Shown here in pieces: positions 1 through 7,479 of a stretch of 64,000 bases of DNA. Each line of letters begins with the position of its first letter. The first letter of the stretch is position 1. Both the position numbers and the translations under genes were made by a program. The notes under the pieces were generated by a model. That model was not told the origin of the DNA. It did not search any database and worked only from the letters and a program-made list of their open reading frames with translations. Source of the DNA: Bacillota bacterium (lineage in GTDB: Bacteria > Bacillota > Clostridia > Christensenellales > CAG-917); the NCBI GenBank assembly GCA_023665365.1, contig JAMPEA010000002.1, forward strand, positions 69,051-133,050. Direction: 5' to 3'.

Positions 1-195
1 GTCTGCGAACGCACTCATAATCATTTTACGACTGCGATACATTGGATCTTCGCCCGTATCCTTATTTTCGAAAAAACGAACTGCAACAGGAATAAGCTCA
101 TTCCCAACCTGCAAATAGAAATTGGTTGCGGTTCTTTCTTTCCCGTCTTTGTCGGTGTACTTTCTGTTTCTTTTCAAAAGATTGACTTGTGCCAT
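1..195 (-). CDS. Small conserved hypothetical protein, cut by window edge
   Basis: Reading the minus strand from an ATG at 193-195 gives 65 codons with no stop before the window edge. The protein starts MAQVNLLKRNRKYTDKDGKE and continues with a pattern suggesting a small beta-rich fold (TNFYLQVGNELIPVAVRFF). A good ribosome binding site (aaaggag, about 6 nt before the ATG on the minus strand) and an upstream promoter support it as real. It resembles short uncharacterised proteins I associate with Firmicutes plasmids and conjugative elements, but that link is from memory and weak. Only the N-terminal part is visible and no function is assigned. Confidence 0.6.
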   Translation of the reverse strand, partial: MAQVNLLKRNRKYTDKDGKERTATNFYLQVGNELIPVAVRFFENKDTGEDPMYRSRKMIMSAFAD

Positions 196-235
196 ATTTG
201 ATACTCCTTTGCCTATTTGGCTTTAAAAAATTTTT

Positions 236-263
236 ATTACAAGGCTATACGCCATTGCGTCAA
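236..263 (-). promoter_or_regulatory. Sigma-A-type promoter for the minus-strand gene at 1-195
   Basis: On the minus strand TTGACG (258-263) is followed after 16 bases by TGTAAT (236-241). A start site near 229 would give a leader of about 35 nt carrying the AAAGGAG site. Further upstream (268-290) lies a 7-bp inverted repeat, gatagac/gtctatc, which could be an operator. The rest of 196-469 shows nothing else I recognise. Confidence 0.5.
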
Positions 264-469
264 GGGGGATAGACTATAAAGCCGTCTATCGGGGCAAAAA
301 GGCAACTCAGAACCCTTCTATAAAAATATAAAACTCTACGTTATAGGCAAACTATGTTTAATCGCGCTTTACACTCGCGGACGGGTGTGATAAAATATTA
401 AAAATAAATCGACAAATTGCTCGAAAATTCGACGGGAATTTCGGCGACGCGCATAAAGTAAGGTCAAAA

Positions 470-1105
470 ATGTATAAGGTCTTTAAAGCCGTTATGGATA
501 GATTGCTCGCCTTTTTGGGACTCATAGTCCTGTTTTTGCCGTTGGTTATTGTGGCAATCGCAATCCGCATCGACAGCAAAGGTCCCGCGATTTTCAAGCA
601 GGAAAGAGTAGGCAAAGGCGGCAAGCCGTTTATGTGCTACAAGTTTAGGACTATGTTTTCCACCGACATAGCCACCCCCGCGTACAACCCCATCGTCACC
701 GACGACAACGAAAATCTCACAAAGGTGGGCAGGCGCATTCGCAAACTGAAAATTGACGAATTTTTGCAACTCATCAACGTGCTCAAAGGCGAGATGAGCC
801 TCATCGGACCTCGCCCTTTTATGGCTATACATACTGAAAATTTCGAGCCTTGGGAGTATCAAAAGTTTGCCGTCAAGCCGGGGATGAGCGGGCTTTCGCA
901 AATCAAGGGCAACGTCTATCTCAGCGGCGTGGAGCGCAGTTATTACGACGTAATCTATGCCCAAAAGCCGAGCCTTTTTATGGATATAGAAATCCTTTTT
1001 AAAACCGTCGGGGTGATTTTCGTCGGAGAGGAAAAGTTCTTGTCTCCCGTTCCCGCGGATAAAATCAACGAGTTGAGACGCGAGTTTAACGACAGACAAA
1101 AGTGA
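470..1105 (+). CDS. Monotopic sugar phosphotransferase (bacterial sugar transferase family, PglC-like)
   Basis: 211 residues, the size of the minimal PglC-type phosphoglycosyl transferases that move a sugar phosphate from a UDP-sugar to undecaprenyl phosphate as the first step in making a surface glycan. One hydrophobic segment (residues about 12-34) would embed in the cytoplasmic face of the membrane. Family motifs are in order: DSKGPAIFKQERVGKGG, the KFRTM box near residue 60, KIDEFLQLINVLKGEMSLIG (a DELPQ-like catalytic Asp-Glu pair, here DEFLQ) and GPRP. The ribosome site is weak (gtaagg). No other glycan gene lies next to it, so the product is unknown. Sugar specificity cannot be read from the sequence. 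Confidence 0.88.
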   Translation: MYKVFKAVMDRLLAFLGLIVLFLPLVIVAIAIRIDSKGPAIFKQERVGKGGKPFMCYKFRTMFSTDIATPAYNPIVTDDNENLTKVGRRIRKLKIDEFLQLINVLKGEMSLIGPRPFMAIHTENFEPWEYQKFAVKPGMSGLSQIKGNVYLSGVERSYYDVIYAQKPSLFMDIEILFKTVGVIFVGEEKFLSPVPADKINELRREFNDRQK

Positions 1106-1127
1106 TAATCGCTACCAATATCGCAGT

Positions 1128-1170
1128 GCGCAAGCGGATTGAACGTCAATCCTCTGCGCTTTTATTTTTC
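1128..1170. terminator. Shared terminator between convergent genes
   Basis: An interrupted hairpin: outer stem gcgca/tgcgc (1128-1132 with 1155-1159) and inner stem ggattga/tcaatcc (1136-1142 with 1146-1152), followed on the plus strand by a T-rich tract (ttttattttt). It ends the sugar transferase transcript and overlaps the last codons of the convergent acyltransferase. Confidence 0.65.
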
Positions 1171-1967
1171 TTGCGCTTCTTCCCGCGCTTTTCGCAGAGT
1201 TGCCAGTAGTCGAGCATACGACCTTCTTTCCAATACTTTTCGTAGGCGCGATACCATTCCTCCGTCAAAAAGGGCTGTACCTTGTGCGGCGGGAGAGATT
1301 TTGCAAGTTCTTCCGTCCTGTCGCGCAGTTGCTCGGTAATCTGCTTGCGTCCCTGCGCGCCGAGGTCGTCGGGGTTGAACTCGACGGGTTTGCCTACGAG
1401 TATCTTTTTGAGCGGGTGCGCGATATACGTCGGGTAAAATTTGAGGTTTTTGCCCGTCTCCTTGTAGTAAAGCAATCCGAGCTTTGCAAATCCGCCGTAA
1501 AAGTCGTTGATATGTTCGCTAAACCTCTCGGGGCACTCGGGAAAGATGACGACATGCTCGCCGCCTTTCAGCGCGGCAACGCTGTCCTCGAAAGTTTTCG
1601 TCACTCGCCTGTCGTGGTACACGGGTATCCCGCCCGCTCGCAAAAGCAGAGGGCGCAAAAGCACTGCGACTAAATGCGATAATACGTGCCAAAAGAATTT
1701 GCACTTTTTTCCCGCTCCCGCAAAGAAATCGTAAAATATAAAATCAGCCGATAGCTTTTTGTCGAGGATTTCCGCCACCGTCCAAGGGCGGCTCGGGTGC
1801 GGAAAGTATAGCGTCGCGTTGACGGGACCGTATGCGCCCGAATGGTTCGCCGTGAACACTACGGTTTCGCCGTCGGGGATAGGTTCTTCGAATATGACCT
1901 CGGGCTGGGGGAAAATCTTATAAGCAATCGCCGCCGCAAAACCTTTATAATATCGTTTTTCTTTCAT
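1146..1967 (-). CDS. PlsC-like lysophospholipid/glycerolipid acyltransferase
   Basis: About 273 residues from the ATG at 1965-1967, which has AGGA 8 nt upstream; a TTG further upstream (2015) would add 16 residues but has no ribosome site. The protein has a PlsC/LPLAT layout. A NHSGAYGP box stands where the family has NHxxxxD, GGIPVYHDRR matches the substrate-positioning block, and FPECPERFS stands for the usual FPEGTRS. The family moves acyl groups from acyl-ACP or acyl-CoA to lysolipids at the membrane. Here the Asp of the NHx4D pair is replaced, so activity or acceptor may differ. The last 20 residues are Lys/Arg-rich (KKRKKNK). It is convergent with the sugar transferase. Confidence 0.75.
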   Translation of the reverse strand: MKEKRYYKGFAAAIAYKIFPQPEVIFEEPIPDGETVVFTANHSGAYGPVNATLYFPHPSRPWTVAEILDKKLSADFIFYDFFAGAGKKCKFFWHVLSHLVAVLLRPLLLRAGGIPVYHDRRVTKTFEDSVAALKGGEHVVIFPECPERFSEHINDFYGGFAKLGLLYYKETGKNLKFYPTYIAHPLKKILVGKPVEFNPDDLGAQGRKQITEQLRDRTEELAKSLPPHKVQPFLTEEWYRAYEKYWKEGRMLDYWQLCEKRGKKRKKNKSAED

Positions 1968-2168
1968 AGACAGTCCTATTATGGTTGTATAACCGAGCGT
2001 GCGATTATAAATCAAATCAATTTTAACCGATTAAAACGCGCTGTAATCAGTATGAATTATTTTATCCTATCACGGGCAGGTTAAACTTTTATCAATTATA
2101 TGTTTCTATTTTGTAACAATAACGGAAACGACAAAAGGCAACATAATAGGCAAGTTGTCTCAAATTGC

Positions 2169-2196
2169 GCAACAAAAAACACACCAACGCACGTTT
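2169..2196 (+). repeat. Degenerate copy of the tRNA-flanking repeat, left of the AT-rich gene
   Basis: The segment caacaaaaaacacaccaacg followed by cacgttttt resembles the core of the two better copies at 3063-3127 and 3272-3336. It places the AT-rich gene 2309-3064 between related sequences. The remainder of 1968-2238 shows no gene; a short open frame at 2100-2282 has no ribosome site and overlaps the promoter, so it is not counted. Confidence 0.4.
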
Positions 2197-2238
2197 TTAG
2201 GACAAAGCGGCGGCAACGTATAACGAATAGATATTTGT

Positions 2239-2267
2239 TTGACTTGTTTTTGGCGAATTGTTATAAT
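2239..2267 (+). promoter_or_regulatory. Sigma-A promoter for the AT-rich orphan gene
   Basis: TTGACT (2239-2244), exactly 17 bases, then TATAAT (2262-2267). The predicted start near 2274 leaves a leader of about 35 nt with an AGGGGG ribosome site before the ATG at 2309. Confidence 0.75.
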
Positions 2268-2308
2268 TTTTATGCAAATTAAGTATTTGATTTAGGGGGA
2301 TATACCTT

Positions 2309-3064
2309 ATGCCGTTTATAGACGAAGTCCGCGATATTGCATTTGATGTTAATAAAGAGCAGATAATTATAAAAAAACTGACAGAATTGAAAAATATGTT
2401 GAGGGAAGATTTTGCTTGTTTGATTTATAACACAATAAAAGCTCAGATTAAAAAGCAAGCAAGCGAGGGAAAGATAACAAATAACCTAATTTCAGGCGTA
2501 ACATCTGTTCCGTCTTCTTATAAAATTACTTGTAGTGATAGGGATTTATCTATATTGCCAAAAGGCAGTCTGAGTAAATATTTAGCGCAAGAATATGAGG
2601 AAAACTCTTTTAGTTTTGATAAACTTATTGATGCTTCCAATTATATAGACGGCGTATTAAGTTTGGTAAATATGTCGATTGAATATAAAACTGATATTAT
2701 ACAAAAACAAGTCGGGATTTTTTTTAAAAGAACCAAGACCGTTAAGAAAAAAAATTTACATTGTAAGATATATAAAAATGAAACGACTAAGTTGATAAAT
2801 AACGTGAAAAGCAAATGTTTAAGTGACGGAATAAAAATAGAGGATGTATTTTTTAACGTTTGGTTTAATCACCGCAATGACCCTAATTTTGAACCTTTTA
2901 ATGATTATATACGCTTAGAAAATCCGGTAATCACTATTCCTAATGACTTTTATACTCGCACCTGTTACACATATTTCAAACGCTCATTTTATGGTTATCG
3001 AGACCCAAAACTTTTAGAGGTCAAAAATTCGTATATTGTATTTAAGTATTCATTTGCTATGTAG
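2309..3064 (+). CDS. AT-rich orphan protein of unknown function
   Basis: 251 residues, no family recognised. The gene has a near-consensus promoter and a clear AGGGGG ribosome site, so it is probably expressed. It is clearly richer in A+T than its neighbours (many aaa, ata and tta codons), which suggests horizontal acquisition. The protein is Lys- and Asn-rich, begins with a likely helical region (residues 1-55) and has a C-terminal part rich in aromatic residues (FNVWFNHRNDPNFEPF, FYTRTCYTYFKRSFYGYRD). There is no signal peptide or membrane segment. Its stop codon falls inside the first copy of a 65-bp direct repeat that also marks the 3' end of tRNA-Val, and a degenerate copy lies upstream, so it may be a cassette inserted at the tRNA gene. 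Confidence 0.65.
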   Translation: MPFIDEVRDIAFDVNKEQIIIKKLTELKNMLREDFACLIYNTIKAQIKKQASEGKITNNLISGVTSVPSSYKITCSDRDLSILPKGSLSKYLAQEYEENSFSFDKLIDASNYIDGVLSLVNMSIEYKTDIIQKQVGIFFKRTKTVKKKNLHCKIYKNETTKLINNVKSKCLSDGIKIEDVFFNVWFNHRNDPNFEPFNDYIRLENPVITIPNDFYTRTCYTYFKRSFYGYRDPKLLEVKNSYIVFKYSFAM

Positions 3065-3127
3065 CAATGCGAAGTTCGAGCCAAAACGACAACAAAAAAA
3101 CACGCCGAACGGTGTGTTGTTATGGTG
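3063..3127 (+). repeat. 65-bp direct repeat, copy 1 (tRNA 3'-end/terminator-like)
   Basis: It shares agcaatgcgaagttcgagcc, the core aacaaaaaaacacgcc and the end atggtg with 3272-3336 in the same order and with the same length. Read on the minus strand it forms a hairpin (acacacc-gttc-ggcgtgt) followed by seven T, so it is also terminator-like. The stop codon of the gene 2309-3064 lies at its left edge. Confidence 0.7.
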
Positions 3128-3136
3128 TGATGGGGA

Positions 3137-3164
3137 CCCCATAAAATGTTCCTATTTTATGGGG
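3137..3164. repeat. REP-like palindrome, CCCCATAAAAT type
   Basis: A perfect 11-bp inverted repeat, ccccataaaat (3137-3147) and attttatgggg (3154-3164), with a 6-base loop, preceded by ggga. It belongs to the same family as the palindromes at 16791-16932. Confidence 0.65.
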
Positions 3165-3177
3165 ATAAAAAGACAAG

Positions 3178-3279
3178 GCTCGCCTTACAGCGAGCGACGA
3201 GTTTACTTGGGAAGCGAAGCGTGCAATGTGACCGTGGGTCACAAGGCAACGACGTTGCCTGCATTGCAAAAAGCAATGC
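3178..3279. other. Dense stem-loop region between the two 65-bp repeats
   Basis: Several perfect stems lie next to each other: gctcgc/gcgagc (3178-3195); an outer stem gcaatg/cattgc (3223-3228 with 3262-3267) enclosing hairpins tgacc-gtg-ggtca (3229-3241) and ggcaac-gac-gttgcc (3245-3259), which is a three-way junction; and a competing stem gcattgc-aaaaa-gcaatgc (3261-3279). No coding potential is evident. It could be a small RNA, a recombination site or a DNA hairpin hotspot. Confidence 0.5.
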
Positions 3280-3336
3280 GAAGTTCGAGCCAAAGGCTAC
3301 AACAAAAAAACACGCCAACGGCGTGTTTGTTATGGT
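3272..3336 (+). repeat. 65-bp direct repeat, copy 2, covering the tRNA-Val 3' end and terminator
   Basis: It matches 3063-3127 over its whole length with few differences. Its right end includes the complement of the tRNA CCA end, the arrangement expected of attachment sites made by integration at a tRNA gene. No integrase gene is visible in the window. Confidence 0.65.
3301..3331 (-). terminator. Terminator of tRNA-Val
   Basis: On the minus strand, directly after the CCA end, the stem aaacacgcc-gtt-ggcgtgttt is followed by a further T run. This is a standard intrinsic terminator. Confidence 0.8.
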
Positions 3337-3409
3337 GGAGACGACAAGGCTCGAACTTGTGACCTCCACGATGTCAACGTGGCGCTCTAACCAACTGGGC
3401 TACGCCTCC
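3332..3409 (-). tRNA. tRNA-Val (anticodon GAC), CCA encoded
   Basis: The minus strand folds into a full cloverleaf. The acceptor stem is ggaggcg/cgtctcc with one G-U pair. The D arm is gccc...gagc with agttggtta. The anticodon stem ccacg/cgtgg closes the loop ttgacat, giving anticodon GAC for valine GUC codons. The T arm is acaag-ttcgagc-cttgt. Discriminator A and a genomically encoded CCA follow (3332-3334). Without CCA the gene spans 3335-3409. It is a lone tRNA with its own terminator, and the adjacent repeated sequence suggests it has served as an integration target. Confidence 0.95.
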
Positions 3410-3502
3410 ATAACGCTAATATCCTACACTAATTTAAAGATATTGACAAGCGATTTAAGATATTTTGCAAAAAATCGCTTTGCGGGATTTTATAGCGAGA
3501 CA

Positions 3503-3531
3503 TTGCAAAAGCGTTTGGCGTATGCTAAAAT
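3503..3531 (+). promoter_or_regulatory. Extended -10 promoter abutting the flavoprotein start codon
   Basis: TTGCAA (3503-3508), 17 bases, then TGC-TAAAAT (-10 at 3526-3531, with an extended TGn). Only 6 bases separate the -10 from the ATG at 3538, so the transcript would begin at or beside the start codon and no Shine-Dalgarno site is present. Confidence 0.6.
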
Positions 3532-3537
3532 ACGCTT

Positions 3538-4731
3538 ATGGCTGAAATGTTTGACGTAGTTATAATCGGCGGCGGCGCGAGCGGATTGTTTTTGGCATCG
3601 CAGTTGCCTAAGGGGTTGTCGGCGGCTATTATCGAGGGCGGCGAGCGCGTAGGGAAAAAGCTGCTTGCGACCGGCAATGGCAAGTGCAATCTGACAAATC
3701 TCGATATGCGCGCCGAGCGTTATAATAATCCGAGCGCGGTCGCGGAGTTCCTCGATGAGTTTGACGCTCACGACGCAATCGTCGCGTTTGAAAAGATGGG
3801 GCTTATCACGAAGTCTGTCGACGGGCGGATATATCCTTTTAGCGAGTGCGCCTCGACCGTGCTCGACGTGCTGAGACGAGCCGTAGCGAAAAACGGAGCG
3901 CGCATATTAACTTCGCATATTGCGGAGAAAGTCACGAAAGAGGACGGCATTTTTTATATAAGCGGAAGCGCGAAAGAGGACGGCACGACCAAGGCGTTTG
4001 ACGTTGCGGCGAAAAACGTCGTGTTGGCGACTGGTTCGCCTGCAACGTTCGGCAGGGACGGCGCGGGTCTATATATCGCGCTTGGGCACACAGCGCGCAG
4101 TCTTACGCCGAGCCTTGTGCCCGTCAAGACGGAAAGAGGGCGGATAAAGGGTTTGCAAGGCGTGCGCGTAAAGGCGGGCGTAAGCATAGGCGACCGCCGT
4201 GAAATCGGCGAGGTGCTTTTCAAGGACTTCGGCGTGAGCGGGATTGCGGCTTTCAACGCGTCGAGCGAGATAGCGCGGGGACGCGCGAAAGTCGGCGACA
4301 TTTTGAGCATAGATTTTATGACGGGCTTTTCGCTTGCCGAAGTTGAGGAAATCTTGCGCCGCCGCGACGCGGATATGACGGTCGGCGAGCTTATGACGGG
4401 CACGTTTCATACGCGCTTGCAGGAGCGCATCATAGATATTGCGGGGTGCAATGCGGAGGATAAAGCCGCGCCGAATATAAGCGCGCTTGCAAGAGCAATC
4501 AAAAATTTCGAGCTGAAAATAGAGGGCTTGGGAAACACAAGCCTCGCGCAGGTTATGTCGGGCGGACTGAACGTGGACGAATTCGACAAAAATCTGATGT
4601 CGAAAAAGGTTGCGGGAGCGTACGCGATAGGCGAAGCCCTCGATATAGACGGCGATTGCGGCGGATATAATTTGCAGTGGGCGTGGAGCAGTGCGCACGC
4701 CGTCGCAAACGCATTGGAAAAGCGTAATTAA
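3538..4731 (+). CDS. HI0933/BaiN-type NAD(P)/FAD-dependent flavoprotein
   Basis: 397 residues, normal for the HI0933/YhiN/BaiN family. An N-terminal dinucleotide fold is seen in DVVIIGGGASGLFLASQL (GxGxxG near residue 11). The family signature ATGNGKCNLTN is near residue 47. A middle insertion domain follows, and the C-terminal FAD-contact segment reads GGLNVDEF...GAYAIGEALDIDGDCGGYNLQWAW. Members are soluble flavoenzymes; some reduce or oxidise small substrates such as bile-acid intermediates or aminoacetone, but the substrate here cannot be told. The start is the ATG 6 nt after a strong -10 box, so the mRNA is probably leaderless; a second in-frame ATG lies three codons later. Confidence 0.9.
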   Translation: MAEMFDVVIIGGGASGLFLASQLPKGLSAAIIEGGERVGKKLLATGNGKCNLTNLDMRAERYNNPSAVAEFLDEFDAHDAIVAFEKMGLITKSVDGRIYPFSECASTVLDVLRRAVAKNGARILTSHIAEKVTKEDGIFYISGSAKEDGTTKAFDVAAKNVVLATGSPATFGRDGAGLYIALGHTARSLTPSLVPVKTERGRIKGLQGVRVKAGVSIGDRREIGEVLFKDFGVSGIAAFNASSEIARGRAKVGDILSIDFMTGFSLAEVEEILRRRDADMTVGELMTGTFHTRLQERIIDIAGCNAEDKAAPNISALARAIKNFELKIEGLGNTSLAQVMSGGLNVDEFDKNLMSKKVAGAYAIGEALDIDGDCGGYNLQWAWSSAHAVANALEKRN

Positions 4732-4763
4732 AAACACCATATATAACAAAAACGGAGGTTTAT

Positions 4764-5273
4764 ATGTATCAAATAACAGATAAAACAACGGATTTGGTCA
4801 AAATCGAAATGACGAGCGGCGACAGTATTGTCGTGGAACTCGACGCGAACTCAGCGCCTATAACGGTCGAGAACTTCAAAAATCTCGTATCGCAGGGCTT
4901 TTACGACGGCTTGATTTTCCACCGCGTCATATCGGGCTTTATGATACAGGGCGGCGACCCTCAGGGCACGGGAATGGGCGGAAGCAAGCAGACTATCAAG
5001 GGAGAGTTTAGGGTCAACGGAGTCAACAATCCGATTTCGCACGAAAGAGGCGTTATCTCTATGGCGCGCAGTCAGTTTTACAATTCGGCTTCGTCGCAGT
5101 TTTTCATTTGCCACGCGGACGCGAAATTTCTCGACGGACAGTACGCCGCGTTCGGCAAGGTCGTAGAGGGCATCGAGACCGTCGATAAAATCGCTTCCGT
5201 CCCCACCGACCGCAACGACAGACCCCTAAGCGAGCAGAAGATGAAAGCCGTCTGCTTTGTGGAAGAAGTTTAA
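4764..5273 (+). CDS. Cyclophilin-type peptidyl-prolyl cis-trans isomerase
   Basis: 169 residues, a single-domain cytosolic cyclophilin without signal peptide. Conserved family segments are present: PITVENFKNLVSQGFYDG, the active-site stretch FHRVISGFMIQGGDPQGTG (catalytic Arg of FHRV, then MIQGGD), GEF, ISMAR and SQFFIC. The GQYAAFGKVVEGIETVDKI block closes the barrel. It catalyses cis-trans turning of X-Pro bonds during folding. A strong ribosome site (ggagg, 6 nt before the ATG) is present. It lies 32 bp after the flavoprotein, perhaps on the same transcript. Confidence 0.95.
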   Translation: MYQITDKTTDLVKIEMTSGDSIVVELDANSAPITVENFKNLVSQGFYDGLIFHRVISGFMIQGGDPQGTGMGGSKQTIKGEFRVNGVNNPISHERGVISMARSQFYNSASSQFFICHADAKFLDGQYAAFGKVVEGIETVDKIASVPTDRNDRPLSEQKMKAVCFVEEV

Positions 5274-5296
5274 TTTGTACAACTTGCCTTTTTAAG

Positions 5297-5325
5297 TTTA
5301 CAAATGGATTTTTCTGATATAAAAT
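5297..5325 (+). promoter_or_regulatory. Promoter of the SGNH lipoprotein gene
   Basis: TTTACA (5297-5302), 17 bases, TAAAAT (5320-5325). Predicted leader about 34 nt with a GGGGG ribosome site before the ATG at 5366. Confidence 0.6.
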
Positions 5326-5365
5326 GTACAAGTGTAGTTTATCTTTGACCTATATGGGGGATTTT

Positions 5366-7354
5366 ATGAAAAGAAAGTTCATCGGCATTTTGTTGATTGT
5401 CGCGCTTGTGGCGACGTTGGCTTTCGGACTCGTCGCGTGCAACAATGGCGGGGATGACAGATATACTATTGTGTATCTCGGCGACAGCATCGCCGAGGCG
5501 CTGATAGGTCCGTCGCCGCTCAGCGAGCGCGACAATTACGGCTATTATGCGATTGTCGGCAAGACGAACGGATTTAGATATTATAACCATTCCGTCTCCG
5601 GACACAAGACCTCTACGGGCATCGTCAGCGGCGACGGACTCTTGGAAATGATTAGCCGCGACGACGAAAACGCCGTGCTTATGAAATCGCATATCAAGCA
5701 GGCGGATATGATACACGTATCCGTGCTTGGCAACAACGTCTTGCAGTATAACATAGGGCTTATGCTCCTCGAAGTCGCCGACCCCGAGTTCGAGGCGAAG
5801 TACGAGGCGGGCAAGACAGCCGAGAACGCCGAGGACAAGACGCTCATCAACGCGCTTGAAGACGGAAGCATTGACGAGCCGCTGTACAGAGACTCCGTTG
5901 ACGACCCGAATGGCGAACCCGTCGAATTCGACTTTCCGCCCACCTACGATGACATTTGTAAGATTGTGGACAGGTTAAAAGCGCTCAATCCCGACGCGAC
6001 GATTGTTTTCCAAAAGGTATACAATCCCTTCTTCGAGGGCTCGAAGCATCTGACGGACGGCGCAAAGGCAAAACTTGCCGAGATTATCGACGACGGCAGG
6101 TTCGGTGCGGAGGGCGACCCCATCGCAACGATGGCGCAGTATAGAAAGCTCGCGGATTATCTGCTCGGCAAGCTCAACGGCATTCTCGACAGATACCTTG
6201 ATTCACACGAGGGCGCGTTTAAGGTGCTCGACGCAAGCGAGGCTTTCCAAGAGGTTGTGGAGCTCAGAAAAAATCCCGATAACAGCGTAAATCTCAGCGA
6301 GGACAGCCTCGGCAGAAAGCTCATCTATGCGGATTGGACGCACCCCTCCAACCTCGGGCACGCGGTCATCGCGGGCATGACGCAGGATTTGCTCGACGAG
6401 ATGAAGGTGTCCTCTCCCAATGCGCTTGCAAACTACAAGGCGTTAAGAGTTGACCAAATCAACCGCCTGTTTAAAAATATCGACGGCTTCGACGCGGATG
6501 CGGCAATCGCGGCTATAAACTCAGCGGAGAAATATCTCGACGTGACTCTTGCCTACTTTGACGCTATCGACGGATATACGCCCGTCGTGCAGGAGGGAAG
6601 CTACGTCACAAACAACAAAAAGACCTCTTTCTCAAAAACCGTGCGCTTCAATATAAACACAAAAAACACCAACCTAAACATAGGGGATATTCATATTTCA
6701 TCGGGTCTGCTTGCGCTTGCTCTGCCTGTGGTGACGGATAGCAACAACACCTACTTGGAGTTCACTTCCGACGGCAAAATGCACGGTCAAATTCAGACGG
6801 CGGCGGGCTTGTTCGGCGAGACGCTCGACAGCTTGTTTAATCTTTTAAATCAATTCCAGATAGATTTTGATAGGGATAAGCTCAATGCAATGATTTCGGG
6901 CGTCGAGATAGAGGGTATGATTGACAGCTATATGGAGCCTATGTTCCCCGGCTTTAAGGCGGAGCTAAGCGACGCAGACTTGGCAGGCGCGCTCAACCTC
7001 ATACACGACGGGCTCGGCTTCAATATCACAGGTCTCGACTACAACGACGAGGGCGTTAAGGAAATACTTGCCTACGTAGCCGATAATATGGCTCTTCCCG
7101 CCGACTTGCTTGACAAAATCCCCGCCGATACCCAGCTTACGCTCACTTTCGACAGCCAATACTATGTCAAGGACGTCAAAGGCACGGACGGCAAAAAGCA
7201 TAAGGCAATCTACGTCAGCGCAATCGGCGCAAACGACGCCACTCAACCCTACTGCGTGTTTGACGTGACCGAAAACAGTAAAGGCGATATGTGCTTGTTT
7301 TTTAGGTTTGAGTTTATGGGGGTGAACCTCGCCTTCACAGAAAAAAACTTGTAA
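5366..7354 (+). CDS. SGNH/GDSL-hydrolase lipoprotein with a C-terminal surface domain
   Basis: 662 residues from the ATG at 5366, chosen because a GGGGG ribosome site precedes it and a lipoprotein signal follows (KRK, hydrophobic core, lipobox GLVAC with Cys25). The mature protein would be lipid-anchored on the outer face of the membrane. An SGNH fold follows: block I GDSIAE near residue 40 with the nucleophilic Ser, a candidate oxyanion Asn in LGNNVLQ, and the Asp/His block DWTHPSNLGH near residue 323. Such enzymes are esterases, often removing acetyl groups from polysaccharides. Residues about 400-662 form a second, beta-then-helix domain that resembles in style the modules of the giant lipoprotein at 35.6-63 kb. 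The last codons and stop lie within the terminal repeat of a hairpin element. Confidence 0.8.
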   Translation: MKRKFIGILLIVALVATLAFGLVACNNGGDDRYTIVYLGDSIAEALIGPSPLSERDNYGYYAIVGKTNGFRYYNHSVSGHKTSTGIVSGDGLLEMISRDDENAVLMKSHIKQADMIHVSVLGNNVLQYNIGLMLLEVADPEFEAKYEAGKTAENAEDKTLINALEDGSIDEPLYRDSVDDPNGEPVEFDFPPTYDDICKIVDRLKALNPDATIVFQKVYNPFFEGSKHLTDGAKAKLAEIIDDGRFGAEGDPIATMAQYRKLADYLLGKLNGILDRYLDSHEGAFKVLDASEAFQEVVELRKNPDNSVNLSEDSLGRKLIYADWTHPSNLGHAVIAGMTQDLLDEMKVSSPNALANYKALRVDQINRLFKNIDGFDADAAIAAINSAEKYLDVTLAYFDAIDGYTPVVQEGSYVTNNKKTSFSKTVRFNINTKNTNLNIGDIHISSGLLALALPVVTDSNNTYLEFTSDGKMHGQIQTAAGLFGETLDSLFNLLNQFQIDFDRDKLNAMISGVEIEGMIDSYMEPMFPGFKAELSDADLAGALNLIHDGLGFNITGLDYNDEGVKEILAYVADNMALPADLLDKIPADTQLTLTFDSQYYVKDVKGTDGKKHKAIYVSAIGANDATQPYCVFDVTENSKGDMCLFFRFEFMGVNLAFTEKNL

Positions 7355-7467
7355 TTTAGCGCATTACTTTGTCAGGGGTGATTTTTTACTCGTCGTGTAC
7401 GATTAGTACACTGGGCGAGATAAAAAATCGCCCCTTTCGCGTACTGCATCTAAATTACAAGTTTTTT
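7342..7467. repeat. Hairpin repeat element (126 bp), copy 1
   Basis: Perfect 18-bp terminal inverted repeats (7342-7359 and 7450-7467; core cttgtaatttag). The interior is also palindromic, with an aggggtgattttttactcg-like arm and the apical hairpin gtgtac-gatta-gtacac. The left end overlaps the last codons and stop of the SGNH lipoprotein gene. There is no reading frame. It probably also works as a transcription terminator. Confidence 0.8.
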
Positions 7468-7479
7468 GCAGGATAGTAC

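Noticed and set aside
2100-2282. 60-codon plus-strand frame
   Set aside because: It overlaps the promoter of the 2309 gene, has no ribosome site and shows no protein-like pattern.
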